Shown: positions 50,803 to 59,459, counted from the stretch's first letter. The stretch is 64,000 nucleotides of DNA from 9FT-COMBO-48-23 sp963754385 (GCA_963754385.1 CAVWGE010000003.1:124001-188000), one strand, 5' to 3'. Numbers and translations are program-made. The notes: a model not told the origin generated them from the sequence alone.

Positions 50803-51159
50803 AGAAAGCCTGACGAACACCTAACACAACCCTTTGGATTGTCACTGGTGAAGTGAGGTCTGTGGCCACGATTGCAGGTTGTTAATGAGATTTCGGCTAG
50901 TTCCTTTTAATATCAAGCAAGAATAGTTGACTGACTATTATTAGCAGGCAGCATCTTTGGGTCACTTTTGTGACAGGATTTAATGGACACTTAGGGGCTT
51001 ATGGCAGTGTTGCTGATAAGGTCTTCAGAGCCAGTTGCGTGCCGGTTCTGATGTTGAGAGCACCAGGCTGTACAGCTGGTGTTTGAGGCCTCAGCCACAC
51101 AGTAGCTTGTGCATCTAGAACCCGCGAATCTTGCTTTAAACCATTTACCTTAGATGTGG
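50803..51159. other. Gene-free interval, 357 bp
   Basis: Nothing coding recognised. One small inverted repeat (CACCAG...CTGGTG near 51070-51090) lies in it. It separates the BKACE block from the broken LivM gene. Confidence 0.45.
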
Positions 51160-51786
51160 TCATCGCCTTGTAGCTAATTGTAACAGAGAGCGGTAGGGGC
51201 GGGTCTTGCGCAGAAAGCCCATAATACCTTGCGGTGCCAGTAACATTATACCAACCAATATTACGCCCTGTATGAGTAGACTAAATCCAGCGTATTTGAC
51301 TAGCAGGAAGTGCAAAAAGACAACGATAATTGTTCCCACAATTGGTCCTTCTTCAGTGCTCATGCCTCCGATGACAGTAGCGAGCATTAATATCATTGTC
51401 CACCGTACACTGAAGGCGCTCGTCGGCTCTATATAGCCTTGGTAAATGTAGAAGATGGCTCCTGCTATTCCCGATACGATGGCACCGATGATAAAAGAGG
51501 ATAACTTTAATCTAAAAACGTTTATTCCAGAACTGGCGGCAGTTTTATCGTTATCACGTATCGCCGCCAGGCCTAGTCCCAGTTTTGAGTGCAGAATTGC
51601 TCGCATAAGTAAAACTGACACCACACCAATGACAAGGGCAAGCCAATAAATCTCCGTCATAGAAACCCCACCTGTACCCTTTAACATATAACCCGCACCA
51701 CCGCCGGCTAGTGACCCACCAACCGGTCTCCAGAGGAAAAACACAATCCTCAACGCTTCAGGTATGACCAGTGTCCCGATGGCAAG
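51160..51786 (-). pseudogene. LivM permease, 5'-truncated
   Basis: From the residue at 51786 onward the frame is clear LivM (LAIGTLVIPEALRIVFF, then the AAIRDNDKTAASSGINVFR loop and MLATVIGGMSTEEGPIVGT). The preceding 65 codons of the open frame are antisense to a molybdoenzyme fragment and are not LivM. About 100 N-terminal residues of the permease are missing. No other liv genes of a third set are adjacent. Confidence 0.8.
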
Positions 51787-52146
51787 GATAGCTGGATCAA
51801 CGATATCAAGGACCATCGGGTGCTGATTGATGGTTATTACTACTGGATAGTGCGGATTAACTCGGAGGATGCTGAGGCGCGTGGAATCAAAGAGAACAAC
51901 CTGGTCAAGGTGTTCAACGACCGGGGGGCCGTTATATGTGTAGCCCAGGTGACCGAAAGAATTCGTCCTGGAACGGCTCACTCCTATGAATCCTCGGCAG
52001 TATATGACCCAGTAGATGAGCCCGGATCTTCACCAGATCGTGGCGGATGTATGAATATATTGACCCCAAGTCGGCCAATGATTAGAAAATCGCATAGCTT
52101 TGCCGCAAACTCATGTCTTGTGCAAATAGAGAAATGGACGAGGTAG
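51787..52146 (+). pseudogene. C-terminal fragment of a molybdopterin oxidoreductase (transhydroxylase-like large subunit)
   Basis: The frame beginning at DSWINDIKDHRVLIDG matches the molybdopterin-dinucleotide-binding C-domain of DMSO-reductase-family enzymes. It continues INSEDAEARGIKENNLVKVF, NDRGAVICVAQVTERI and GGCMNILTPSRP to a normal C-terminus. The other about 700 residues, including the catalytic part, are absent because the sequence switches to livM at 51786. Its neighbour subunit suggests the pyrogallol-phloroglucinol transhydroxylase group. Confidence 0.75.
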
Positions 52147-52157
52147 GAAAGTCTAGA

Positions 52158-53000
52158 ATGAAGAGATGGTATTTGGTCATTGATGTAGAAAAATGCGAAA
52201 ACTGCAGTAACTGTTTTCTATCTTGCAAGGATGAGTACGTGGGCAATGATTGGCCGGGATATTCGGCACCCCAGCCCAATCGTGGACAAAGCTGGATAAC
52301 TATTCAAGGAAAGGAGCGAGGCCAGTATCCTTTCATAGATGTCGCCTACTTGCCTGTAATGTGCATGCACTGCGATAATGCCCCTTGTGTCAAAGTAGCC
52401 AAGGATGGAGCCATATACAAGAGACCTGATGGCATCATTATTATTGACCCGGTCAAGGCAAAAGGACAGAAAAAGGTTGTCAACGCGTGCCCCTATGGGG
52501 CTATCAGGTGGAACGAGGAGCTTAAGGCACCTCAAAAATGCACTTTTTGTGCCCATCTACTCGATGATGGCTGGAAACAAACTCGCTGTGTACAATCCTG
52601 CCCTACCGGAGCGTTAAGCATGCATTATGTCGAGGATGCTGAGATGCAGGAAATCATCAAGGCCGAGAAGCTTGAAGTCTATCAGCCGGAACATAAAGCC
52701 GGTCCTCGTGTCTATTACAAGAATCTGTATCGATTTACCCGATGTTTCATCGGAGGCAGTGTTGCAATGCGAGTTGATGGCAAAGATGAATGCGCCGAAG
52801 GTGCTACAGTAACCCTTTTCAATGCCGCCAACGAGAGAATTGGCGGATGTGTGACCGATAACTATGGCGATTTTAAGTTTGACAACCTTGAAGAAAATAG
52901 CGGCAAATACACGCTCCAGATAGCTTATACGGGTTATGACATGAAAACCATCGAGGTTAATCTGAAGGAGAGTCTTAATGCCGGGACGGTCTACCTCTAG
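52158..53000 (+). CDS. 4Fe-4S electron-transfer subunit, transhydroxylase small-subunit-like
   Basis: 280 aa from ATG 52158, 11 bp after the large-subunit fragment. Four cysteine groups (CENCSNCFLSC, CMHCDNAPC, ACP, CTFCAH...C...CPTG) would bind ferredoxin-type 4Fe-4S clusters. After about residue 200 comes an extra beta domain (VDGKDECAEGATVTLFNA, GDFKFDNLEENSGKYTL) like the transthyretin-type C-domain of the Pelobacter transhydroxylase small subunit. That extension separates it from ordinary DmsB/PhsB proteins. With its large subunit truncated, it may be a leftover or serve another partner. Confidence 0.85.
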   Translation: MKRWYLVIDVEKCENCSNCFLSCKDEYVGNDWPGYSAPQPNRGQSWITIQGKERGQYPFIDVAYLPVMCMHCDNAPCVKVAKDGAIYKRPDGIIIIDPVKAKGQKKVVNACPYGAIRWNEELKAPQKCTFCAHLLDDGWKQTRCVQSCPTGALSMHYVEDAEMQEIIKAEKLEVYQPEHKAGPRVYYKNLYRFTRCFIGGSVAMRVDGKDECAEGATVTLFNAANERIGGCVTDNYGDFKFDNLEENSGKYTLQIAYTGYDMKTIEVNLKESLNAGTVYL

Positions 53001-53024
53001 CATTTTCCGGCTATTTGCAGAGCG

Positions 53025-53648
53025 GTGCTCATGAATATTCGTTCCTATACCTTTAAAGAATATATTGAGCGGGTTCAATCCTTTCACGGTTTTGCCGCCC
53101 CGGGTGTGGTCATTGGGGGGTTTATGGTAGATCTGGCGTACCAGCACCTTCCTGAAGAGGGGCTGTTTGATGCTATCTGCGAAACTTCTACCTGTCTACC
53201 AGATGCCATACAACTTCTCACGCCATGTACCGTCGGGAACGGCTGGCTTAGAGTCATAAATATAGGCCGTTTTGCTCTAACCCTTTACGACAAACATAAT
53301 GGTGAGGGAATACGGGTCTTTTTGGACCCGCTTAAATTAGACGCATGGTCTGAGATCAAAAGCTGGTTTTTCCAACAGAAGCCTAAAGAAGAACAAGATA
53401 GCCAGCTCCTCATGGAACAAATTAAGGAAGCTGGAGCAAGTATTTGTAGCCTCCAGCAAGTGAAGATTTCTCCACATTTCCTTAAGAAGCAGCATGGGGC
53501 TGGATTTGCCATTTGTCCCCGCTGCGAAGAATCTTATCCCATTGCTGATGGGGTAACATGCCTTGGCTGCCAGGGTGAAGTCCCATACATGGCGTCTCAG
53601 ATTCCTTATAAAGCCGGGGCTACACACGAGGAGGGAAGTAGGAAGTAA
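53025..53648 (+). CDS. FmdE-family protein
   Basis: About 205-207 aa; GTG 53025 and ATG 53031 are both possible. The FmdE pattern SFHGFAAPGVVIGGFMVDLA near residues 19-38 varies from the usual HGHxCPG, lacking the cysteine there; ETSTCLPDAIQLLTPCTVGNG follows, then a CPRC...CLGC zinc ribbon at the C-terminus. FmdE domains accompany tungsten and molybdenum formylmethanofuran dehydrogenases and other Mo enzymes. It lies 25 bp after the iron-sulfur subunit, so a role in that molybdoenzyme is likely. The exact role is unknown. Confidence 0.8.
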   Translation: MLMNIRSYTFKEYIERVQSFHGFAAPGVVIGGFMVDLAYQHLPEEGLFDAICETSTCLPDAIQLLTPCTVGNGWLRVINIGRFALTLYDKHNGEGIRVFLDPLKLDAWSEIKSWFFQQKPKEEQDSQLLMEQIKEAGASICSLQQVKISPHFLKKQHGAGFAICPRCEESYPIADGVTCLGCQGEVPYMASQIPYKAGATHEEGSRK

Positions 53649-53708
53649 AGGTGCTAGACATGGAATGCCCTTGAAGACATACTAGAATCTAACAGCAATG
53701 GGGATAAT

Positions 53709-54902
53709 TTGGCAATGAGAAACAAGGAAAAGCGTCACGGAGTCCTGTATGGAGACGAACAACTAGGCCCGTTTCCGATGCACCACCTTAAGCGAGTGGA
53801 CAAGCCAACAAACCTTATTACCGATGAATGGGAAAGGATTGATTCTCGTGAAATTCCGTTTATCAAAGCAGCGATGGGGGAGTATGGACTTGCTGCGCAG
53901 GCAGCGGTGTATCGTGGCACTGGCCAGCGGGATCCGTTGTCTGCAACCTACATTGAGGTTGCAACCCATCTCTCTACCATGAAGGATAACGAGGTAGCGC
54001 CGACAAAGGCGCCGACCCCCGAAGACCCAGCAATTTTGAGCTGTCACATCAAGTCCTACGGATATTTTCTGGGGGCAGACATCATGGGCATTTGCGAACT
54101 GCCCAAGTCCGCCGTCTACAAATCCGATATGGCAGGCAAGCCAGTCGAGGTGAATTACAAATTTGCCATCGTCATTGCCTTAGAGAAAGACTACCGGACA
54201 GAAAAAGCCTCCAATGGCTATGACTGGATTGCCGACCCGCTGAGCTTTCAAGCCTATGCGCATTCCAGCGTGGTAGCTATTACTATGGCTAACTATATAA
54301 GAAGATTGGGATACCCAGCCTCTGCCCAATACGGTCCCCAGTGGTACGAGGTTCAAATACCACCACTTCTTCTGTTGGCTGGTATAGGTGAAGTCTGCCG
54401 AGCAGGGATTATCCTTAATCCCTTTTTGGGATTTAGCTACAAGGCTGCCGCGGTTCTTACCAACCTCCCGCTGGTGCCCGACAAACCCATAGATTTTGGT
54501 CTCCAAGACTTCTGCCAACACTGCAAGAGATGTTCCACAGCATGCCCGAGCCAGGCAATCGCGAAGGGTGACAAGATTATGTACAACGGGTATGAAACGT
54601 GGAAACTCGATGCGCAGCGATGCGCCAGCTTCTGCCTTCTGAACACTCGAGGAAGCTGGTGCACCAACTGTGTGAGGGTCTGCCCATGGACAAGACCTCA
54701 TACGTGGCAGCACAACTTCGTCCGCTGGGTAGTGCGACACTTCGGTCTTGCGAGAAGAATCGCAATCACGTCTGACGAGACGCTGGGATTCCCAGAAGCC
54801 CAAGAAAAGGACAAGTGGTGGTTTGATCTGGAGATGGTGGACGGCGTTCTCAAAATCCCGCAGCGATCCATGACAAAGTATAGTGGGGGTGAATACTTCT
54901 AA
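53709..54902 (+). CDS. Reductive dehalogenase-like corrinoid iron-sulfur protein, no Tat signal
   Basis: 397 aa (ATG 53715 is a close alternative to TTG 53709). The C-terminal half has the RdhA two-cluster signature: C269, C272, C275, C279 then Pro (FCQHCKRCSTACP), and a second set of cysteines at 305, 309, 318, 321 and 325 (the last followed by PW). Upstream, YANYIRRLGYPA-type (MANYIRRLGYPASA) and LLAGIGEVCRAGIILNPFLG are typical of the nitroreductase-like B12 domain. The N-terminus carries no twin-arginine signal and no RdhB anchor gene follows, so it should be cytosolic. It could dehalogenate or perform another reductive step; QueG-like enzymes are an alternative but lack this spacing. 60 bp downstream of the fmdE gene. 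Confidence 0.85.
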   Translation: MAMRNKEKRHGVLYGDEQLGPFPMHHLKRVDKPTNLITDEWERIDSREIPFIKAAMGEYGLAAQAAVYRGTGQRDPLSATYIEVATHLSTMKDNEVAPTKAPTPEDPAILSCHIKSYGYFLGADIMGICELPKSAVYKSDMAGKPVEVNYKFAIVIALEKDYRTEKASNGYDWIADPLSFQAYAHSSVVAITMANYIRRLGYPASAQYGPQWYEVQIPPLLLLAGIGEVCRAGIILNPFLGFSYKAAAVLTNLPLVPDKPIDFGLQDFCQHCKRCSTACPSQAIAKGDKIMYNGYETWKLDAQRCASFCLLNTRGSWCTNCVRVCPWTRPHTWQHNFVRWVVRHFGLARRIAITSDETLGFPEAQEKDKWWFDLEMVDGVLKIPQRSMTKYSGGEYF

Positions 54903-55030
54903 TCTCTACATCCGAACCTTGGCATTGTTGCGGGAGCAAAACTAGATTCATAACTTCGCAAATGGGGGGGACTACCTCCTAGCTCATCCAAACCTAACTA
55001 ACAATCGTCCAGATTGTGCAGTTTTAATAA

Positions 55031-55062
55031 AAAAGCTGGGCATTTGTAAACCAAATACCCAG
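55031..55062 (-). terminator. Bidirectional intrinsic terminator
   Basis: Arms AGCTGGGCATTTG and CAAATACCCAGCT (one mismatch) with a 5-nt loop. The minus strand continues TTTTTTATT, ending the small zinc protein gene. It may also stop transcripts coming from the dehalogenase-like gene. Confidence 0.75.
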
Positions 55063-55089
55063 CTCTGTCGAATCTCAAAATAAACTGAT

Positions 55090-55230
55090 TTAACTCTTGC
55101 CAATCCGAAACATTTTAGTTCCGCATTTTGGGCAAGTACCTTGTGTTGCTGGCCTGCCATTCTTCATCTTAATGGCTTTGGGATTACTCATTTCCCTCTT
55201 TGTTTTACATTTCATACAATATGCTTGCAT
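55090..55230 (-). CDS. Small zinc-ribbon protein (DUF5679-like)
   Basis: 46 aa from ATG 55230, which has GGGAGGTG 4 bp before; the frame upstream is not needed. MQAYCMKCKTKREM and GTCPKCGTKMFRIGKS provide two CxxC pairs for zinc. Matches the small DUF5679 family, function unknown, often seen in Chloroflexota and Actinobacteria. A terminator follows. Confidence 0.75.
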   Translation of the reverse strand: MQAYCMKCKTKREMSNPKAIKMKNGRPATQGTCPKCGTKMFRIGKS

Positions 55231-55343
55231 TGAACACCTCCCTTTTGTATTTGAGCGTAGGATATAACACATTCAGGCCAAGTGTCAATCGTTGTGCTTT
55301 GAACATTAGCCTGTTTTGTTATCTATGCCACACCCAGCACATC

Positions 55344-56312
55344 CTATACCTTTGACAGATTGAGCCGATCCAGGGGGGAGAACTTCTGATGCTGCATAAC
55401 TATGTCGCTAGATGCCAAGTTAGCATAATGCCTAACCATCTCCAGACTGGAGTGGCCTAGTATCCGCTGAAGCGTGAATATATCTCCTCCATTCATTAGA
55501 AACCTCGTGGCAAAAGTATGCCGACATAGGTGAGCATGCAGCCTCTTAACCTTCGAACGCCGCGACAGCCTGGCAAACATCAATTTCATGCTGTTTTCGG
55601 AGAGCGCATTGCCATGAATCGACAGGAACACGTTGTCTATTCCCGCATGAGCCGGTTTCGGTCTAAGAAGAAGGTACTTGTGCAAAGCTCTCTGCGCACT
55701 ATTACCAATCGGCACGATTCGTTCCTTCTGCCCCTTTCCCATCACCTTAAAGACCCCCTCACCTAGGTGAAGATCATCCATCTTGAGATTAACGAGCTCC
55801 CCTATCCTTACACCAGTGTCAATCAGAATCATGAAAATCGTTTTATTTCTCATGTCGCATAGATCACCGGGAGAAAAGGTGTTCAGTATAAACCGAATCT
55901 CTTCGTCCGAAAGAGTGGATATTATCTTGTCGGGTACTTTTGGTAACCTTAAATTAGTACTTATGTCAACCTGAACAAATTCCTCCCTTAACAACCAACG
56001 GAAGAACGCCTTAAGTGTTCTCACGTGGCCGTGCACAGTTGCCCGGGATAGTAGTTCCCTCTCTATCCGGCAATGTCTATGACCGACAAACCTCTTTCTG
56101 CCGAGAAGATAATCAATGTACTCACGAACCACCTTGACATCGATCTCATCAATGGCATTCGGAAGGTGCCTGCTTTTGAGATAATCATGAAATTGCCTCA
56201 AATTGGCGTAATACCAAGTGATGGTCCTTTGGCTTTTACCTTCGCTTCTGTTACATACCTCATAATAATCGATGAGGTCGGACAGCTTTTGGCTTTCTAA
56301 GTATTTGGACAT
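55344..56312 (-). CDS. Tyrosine recombinase/integrase (XerC/D-like), second copy in island II
   Basis: 322 aa. Core-binding domain (about 5-120: SQRTITWYYANLRQ, HVRTLKAFFRWLLREEF) and a full catalytic domain: R169 in TGVRIGEL, GKGQKER, H261-LC-R264, H287 in GHSSLEMV, and Tyr296. It has all residues for activity. Same subfamily as the integrase at 24873. Its gene lies inside the right end of island II, 134 bp from the tRNA-Lys copy, with two extra core 12-mers in between. Confidence 0.9.
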   Translation of the reverse strand: MSKYLESQKLSDLIDYYEVCNRSEGKSQRTITWYYANLRQFHDYLKSRHLPNAIDEIDVKVVREYIDYLLGRKRFVGHRHCRIERELLSRATVHGHVRTLKAFFRWLLREEFVQVDISTNLRLPKVPDKIISTLSDEEIRFILNTFSPGDLCDMRNKTIFMILIDTGVRIGELVNLKMDDLHLGEGVFKVMGKGQKERIVPIGNSAQRALHKYLLLRPKPAHAGIDNVFLSIHGNALSENSMKLMFARLSRRSKVKRLHAHLCRHTFATRFLMNGGDIFTLQRILGHSSLEMVRHYANLASSDIVMQHQKFSPLDRLNLSKV

Positions 56313-56369
56313 TCTGGGTCTTAACCTCCTTCTTTTTTTCTTGTCGGTTTCAACCCAGTGTGTGCGATA

Positions 56370-56399
56370 AATCAGGGTGTCAGGCCGAATCAGGGTGTC
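56370..56399 (+). repeat. Two extra copies of the tRNA-Lys core 12-mer
   Basis: AATCAGGGTGTC at 56370-56381 and 56388-56399, between the integrase gene and the tRNA copy. Probably footprints of repeated integration or excision, or recombinase binding sites. Confidence 0.7.
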
Positions 56400-56442
56400 T
56401 AGAAAGCCTTTTTAGCCTGATTCGTATTTGTTTTGACACCCG

Positions 56443-58263
56443 TTAACTTTTAATCAGGGTGTCACAGGTTCGAATCCTGTACGGCCTACCAAACACCACT
56501 TTTGCAAACCCTTCCTGCTCCCCTGTTTTTTGGATTCCTCTGATATCCAGTCCGCATTTGATTCGCCTTGTTTTCAGATCTTCTGACGGATAAACCGTAA
56601 TTCCGAGCCTAGCCACCAAATCAAGCCGTTCCTCGAAGCTCGCCTCTGACATATTTCTGTCCTGGAGATTCTTTAGTTTAAGCCTAAGCTTCTCCACATC
56701 ATCGAGAGTAAAACTATTCCCCATTTGTTTCTTCAGAGTATCTATCTCCGCCTGAGCTATAACGATGGCTTCTAGGCTCTTCTGTTTCCTGAGCTTGGCT
56801 TCTTTGAGGGTATAAAAACCGCCCTCGAACCCTTCTTCGACCTTCTTGATCTTGCCCTGGTAATTATTGATCTTTCGCTCCTGAAGCCTGATAAGTTTAT
56901 CTATCTCATGAGAGCTATCAAAGTCAGCAGCCAGTTGCTGCTCGATCCATAAATCATTCTTGAGCAGCTGGCAAATCTCCTGCCATATTTCACCATCCCA
57001 CGTACCCGGAACGAAACTACTGTATGGGCACGGATCTTTCAGCCACCTGCAATAGCGAGACCGGCAATAGTAATAAATACGCCCGTTCCTTCGTCTCATA
57101 ACTGCCATCGGCTTACCACAAACCGGGCAAATCATCCGTCCTCTGCACAGAGCCTGTATTTTCTTCCCCTGCTTGCCTCTACCACGTCCTCTTTCCCTGA
57201 GTGCCTTGTTGGCACTTTCCCATAGCTCATGTGTGGTGAGCGCTGGAACTTCAAAGGCTACTCTATCACTCTCGGGTTTTGGACGAGTCAGTGTCCTTTT
57301 GATTTGCATTGTAAGGTCGCCCAAGGGCTTATTCGGGTTCGATACTCGGTGCGTCTTGTTATAGTAGGCTTTCCCTGTGTAAGATTCTCGTGCAACTATC
57401 TCCCCAACCATTTTCGGGAACCATCTTTCGCCATACAGTGGTCTGAATAAATGCGGCCATTCACTGTACAATTTATTTAGCTTCGCTGTTACCCAGTATT
57501 GAGTACGGCCCTCCCTGCCAATCCATATAAATATCTGATGAACAACCCAGGCAGGACTACCCCAGACCAGTTCATCATCCTCAGTAGTTTCATCTATTTC
57601 CCACCATGCCAGTAATATCCTGGTTCTTCCACGCTGGTCAATTTCAGCCTTCCGCAGGTAGTTATAACCATAGGGAGCTCTTTGTGACGGTACTTTTCCG
57701 GCAAGTATTCGGCCAATATTACCGGCCAGCGCACTATCCCTGTTGGTTTTAACCCGCACAAGGTTTCCAAGGGATAAACCAGCACGGGCAAACATGCTGC
57801 CGATATCCATCCCACTCGGAGCGTCTCCATAAACGAACTTGACTCCATAGTATTGACACTCTTTTTCGAAGGTCTGGCGGTGATGGTCATCCATGGAAAG
57901 ACGACCTAGAGTAGGTATAAAAACACTGGAGACAAGTCTCTTACTAATCAGCTCGGTACGCAGGCGGATCATTCCAGGCCTTTCCAGATGTTCACTCGTA
58001 CAATTGTCGTAGATTATATATTCTTCAGGTATAATGGCTCCCAGTTGCTTCGCCAACTTGGCGCATGTCAGGAAATACTCACCGAGACGGTCATTTTCAG
58101 CTTGCTCCCTGAGTGACTGCCTGGTGTAGACTGCTCCCCAGTTCCTTTGGGAAAGGTTACAGCCCTTAATCCCGAACCCCTCTACATAAGCTGCTGATTG
58201 AGCAGCTTCTTTAATATAACGGTCAAGCCGCTCCTGACTCATTACTTCGTTTAATGTAACCAT
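56443..58263 (-). CDS. Large serine recombinase
   Basis: 606 aa. N-terminal resolvase fold with the nucleophile S50 in VYTRQSLREQ; a recombinase domain follows (APYGYNYLRK), then a zinc ribbon (CPVCGKPM ... CRSRYC) near residues 385-420 and a long coiled coil near 450-545. The order fits phage- and island-type large serine integrases. The C-terminal GRPYRIRTCDTLIKS is translated from antisense tRNA-Lys sequence, so the gene ends inside its probable attachment site. The N-terminal 40 residues before the resolvase motif are longer than usual. Probably directs an element distinct from island II. Confidence 0.88.
   Translation of the reverse strand: MVTLNEVMSQERLDRYIKEAAQSAAYVEGFGIKGCNLSQRNWGAVYTRQSLREQAENDRLGEYFLTCAKLAKQLGAIIPEEYIIYDNCTSEHLERPGMIRLRTELISKRLVSSVFIPTLGRLSMDDHHRQTFEKECQYYGVKFVYGDAPSGMDIGSMFARAGLSLGNLVRVKTNRDSALAGNIGRILAGKVPSQRAPYGYNYLRKAEIDQRGRTRILLAWWEIDETTEDDELVWGSPAWVVHQIFIWIGREGRTQYWVTAKLNKLYSEWPHLFRPLYGERWFPKMVGEIVARESYTGKAYYNKTHRVSNPNKPLGDLTMQIKRTLTRPKPESDRVAFEVPALTTHELWESANKALRERGRGRGKQGKKIQALCRGRMICPVCGKPMAVMRRRNGRIYYYCRSRYCRWLKDPCPYSSFVPGTWDGEIWQEICQLLKNDLWIEQQLAADFDSSHEIDKLIRLQERKINNYQGKIKKVEEGFEGGFYTLKEAKLRKQKSLEAIVIAQAEIDTLKKQMGNSFTLDDVEKLRLKLKNLQDRNMSEASFEERLDLVARLGITVYPSEDLKTRRIKCGLDIRGIQKTGEQEGFAKVVFGRPYRIRTCDTLIKS
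56446..56491 (+). repeat. tRNA-Lys attachment repeat, right copy
   Basis: 46 bp like 24660-24705 with three substitutions, ending in the tRNA CCA. There is no 5' half. Read antisense it encodes the last 15 residues of the serine recombinase. Confidence 0.8.
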
Positions 58264-58265
58264 CG

Positions 58266-59351
58266 CTACCTCCTATATAGCCATTGGCGTATACTTATCC
58301 TTTGTTCTTTTATCAAGGCAGAACTTTCAAAATCCCAAGTGCTGGATACGCATTTAGACATGTTCTGCAGAAGATGCCATATACTTCCAATGAACCTTGG
58401 CCTAAGTTGCCCTTTTAGAGCCGTTTCCAGATTATTCAATAATCCTCGTCTACCCACTGCCTCCATTGAACCTTTGATAACCTCATCTTTGTTGCCAGCT
58501 ACCTCTTTCAGTTCCTGACTCAGGTTTTCCCGTAATATTCTGACAGCCTGTTCTTCAGTATTTTTGCCCCAGCCGAGCTTTTCTTCCTCCCTTAGAACCA
58601 GTACCTGTAGCTCAGGTATATTTATCCTATTACGAGCAAGTGAATTTGCTTTGAATGCCGACTCTATTCTCTTGGCAGCATCTTCCGTTATTATGCGACT
58701 AACCTGACCAAGTAGCTCATAAATCTTCTTATCAGGGCCGGGTATTTCAATCACCGTACCGAGCGATTCAATTCCACCCTGGATGACGTTAATAAGATTC
58801 TCTTCAGGAGTTTCCCTAATCAATGTTCGGCAGATCCCTGACCAAAATCGGGCTGACTCTTTTGGATGGCTGTAGCATTCTTCATCAGATAGCCCACGAC
58901 AACCGGTTATATTACGCCAGTCTTTGTACATTCGATTTACCCTCGGATATATCTTTATTATAAAATCCTTTGCGGATTGATCTGTAAGTATAGCCCAGAT
59001 AACCACTAATTTACCCAGAGTAAATGAACTAGGTTTGACACCGGCTACATTCACCTTACCAAGCATCTTAGGGAAATTAAGCATTCGCCTCTCCATCTTA
59101 TTAGGTGTAAGCCTGCTCATTATTCTTTTCTTAACATTTGCGGCCCCTTTTCCATCTGGCGTCTTTGGTATATTGTTCCCGATAGTTTCCCACAAAATCT
59201 CAGGCTTATACACAGGTTCGTATAGGGATCGGAGCCTTTGACTATACACTTTAAAGTGGTTTTGGCCTCGCGCACAATTATAAATGAGAATTGCAAGCCA
59301 GGATCTCACCTTTTTCCTTAGAGCCTTAATCTCTTGTTCTACGGTGCTCAT
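58266..59351 (-). CDS. Unknown protein, co-transcribed with the serine recombinase
   Basis: 361 aa, 2 bp upstream of the recombinase start, so certainly in the same transcript. Soluble, mostly helical and basic, without clear known motifs; notable stretches are SRLTPNKMERRMLNFPKMLG and the C-terminal VGRRGLLNNLETALKGQLRPRF. No catalytic signature is visible. It could be a recombination directionality factor (unusually large for one), a DNA-binding partner or a cargo protein. Confidence 0.65.
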   Translation of the reverse strand: MSTVEQEIKALRKKVRSWLAILIYNCARGQNHFKVYSQRLRSLYEPVYKPEILWETIGNNIPKTPDGKGAANVKKRIMSRLTPNKMERRMLNFPKMLGKVNVAGVKPSSFTLGKLVVIWAILTDQSAKDFIIKIYPRVNRMYKDWRNITGCRGLSDEECYSHPKESARFWSGICRTLIRETPEENLINVIQGGIESLGTVIEIPGPDKKIYELLGQVSRIITEDAAKRIESAFKANSLARNRINIPELQVLVLREEEKLGWGKNTEEQAVRILRENLSQELKEVAGNKDEVIKGSMEAVGRRGLLNNLETALKGQLRPRFIGSIWHLLQNMSKCVSSTWDFESSALIKEQRISIRQWLYRR

Positions 59352-59459
59352 TGTTCTAAAATGTAAAAGGGCACGAACTGGCTAGTAGGTCATTTCGTTT
59401 CCCATCGGCAGCAAGCTGCTGATCCCAGCTTGCTGCTATTTATTAATTAAATCGTCTTC

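Larger units (their letters stand above)
24706..56445. mobile_element. Composite genomic island II inserted at tRNA-Lys, about 31.7 kb
   Basis: The left limit is the intact tRNA-Lys; the right limit is a diverged copy of its 3' end. Related tyrosine integrases sit just inside both ends (24873-25928 and 55344-56312), both reading toward lower coordinates. Extra core 12-mers near each end suggest more than one insertion or a fusion of two islands. The cargo is almost entirely acyl-CoA, transport and redox genes plus truncated pieces. The exact boundaries of the component elements cannot be fixed without a relative lacking them. Confidence 0.7.

Noticed and set aside
51787..51981. N-terminal 65 codons of the long LivM frame
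   Set aside because: This part is antisense to a recognisable molybdoenzyme C-domain on the + strand, so the open frame is accidental.
54180..54803. 207-codon minus-strand frame in the dehalogenase-like gene
   Set aside because: Antisense to a gene with intact cluster motifs.
56446..56491. Second tRNA-Lys gene
   Set aside because: The 5' half is missing; upstream bases do not form a D-arm or acceptor.
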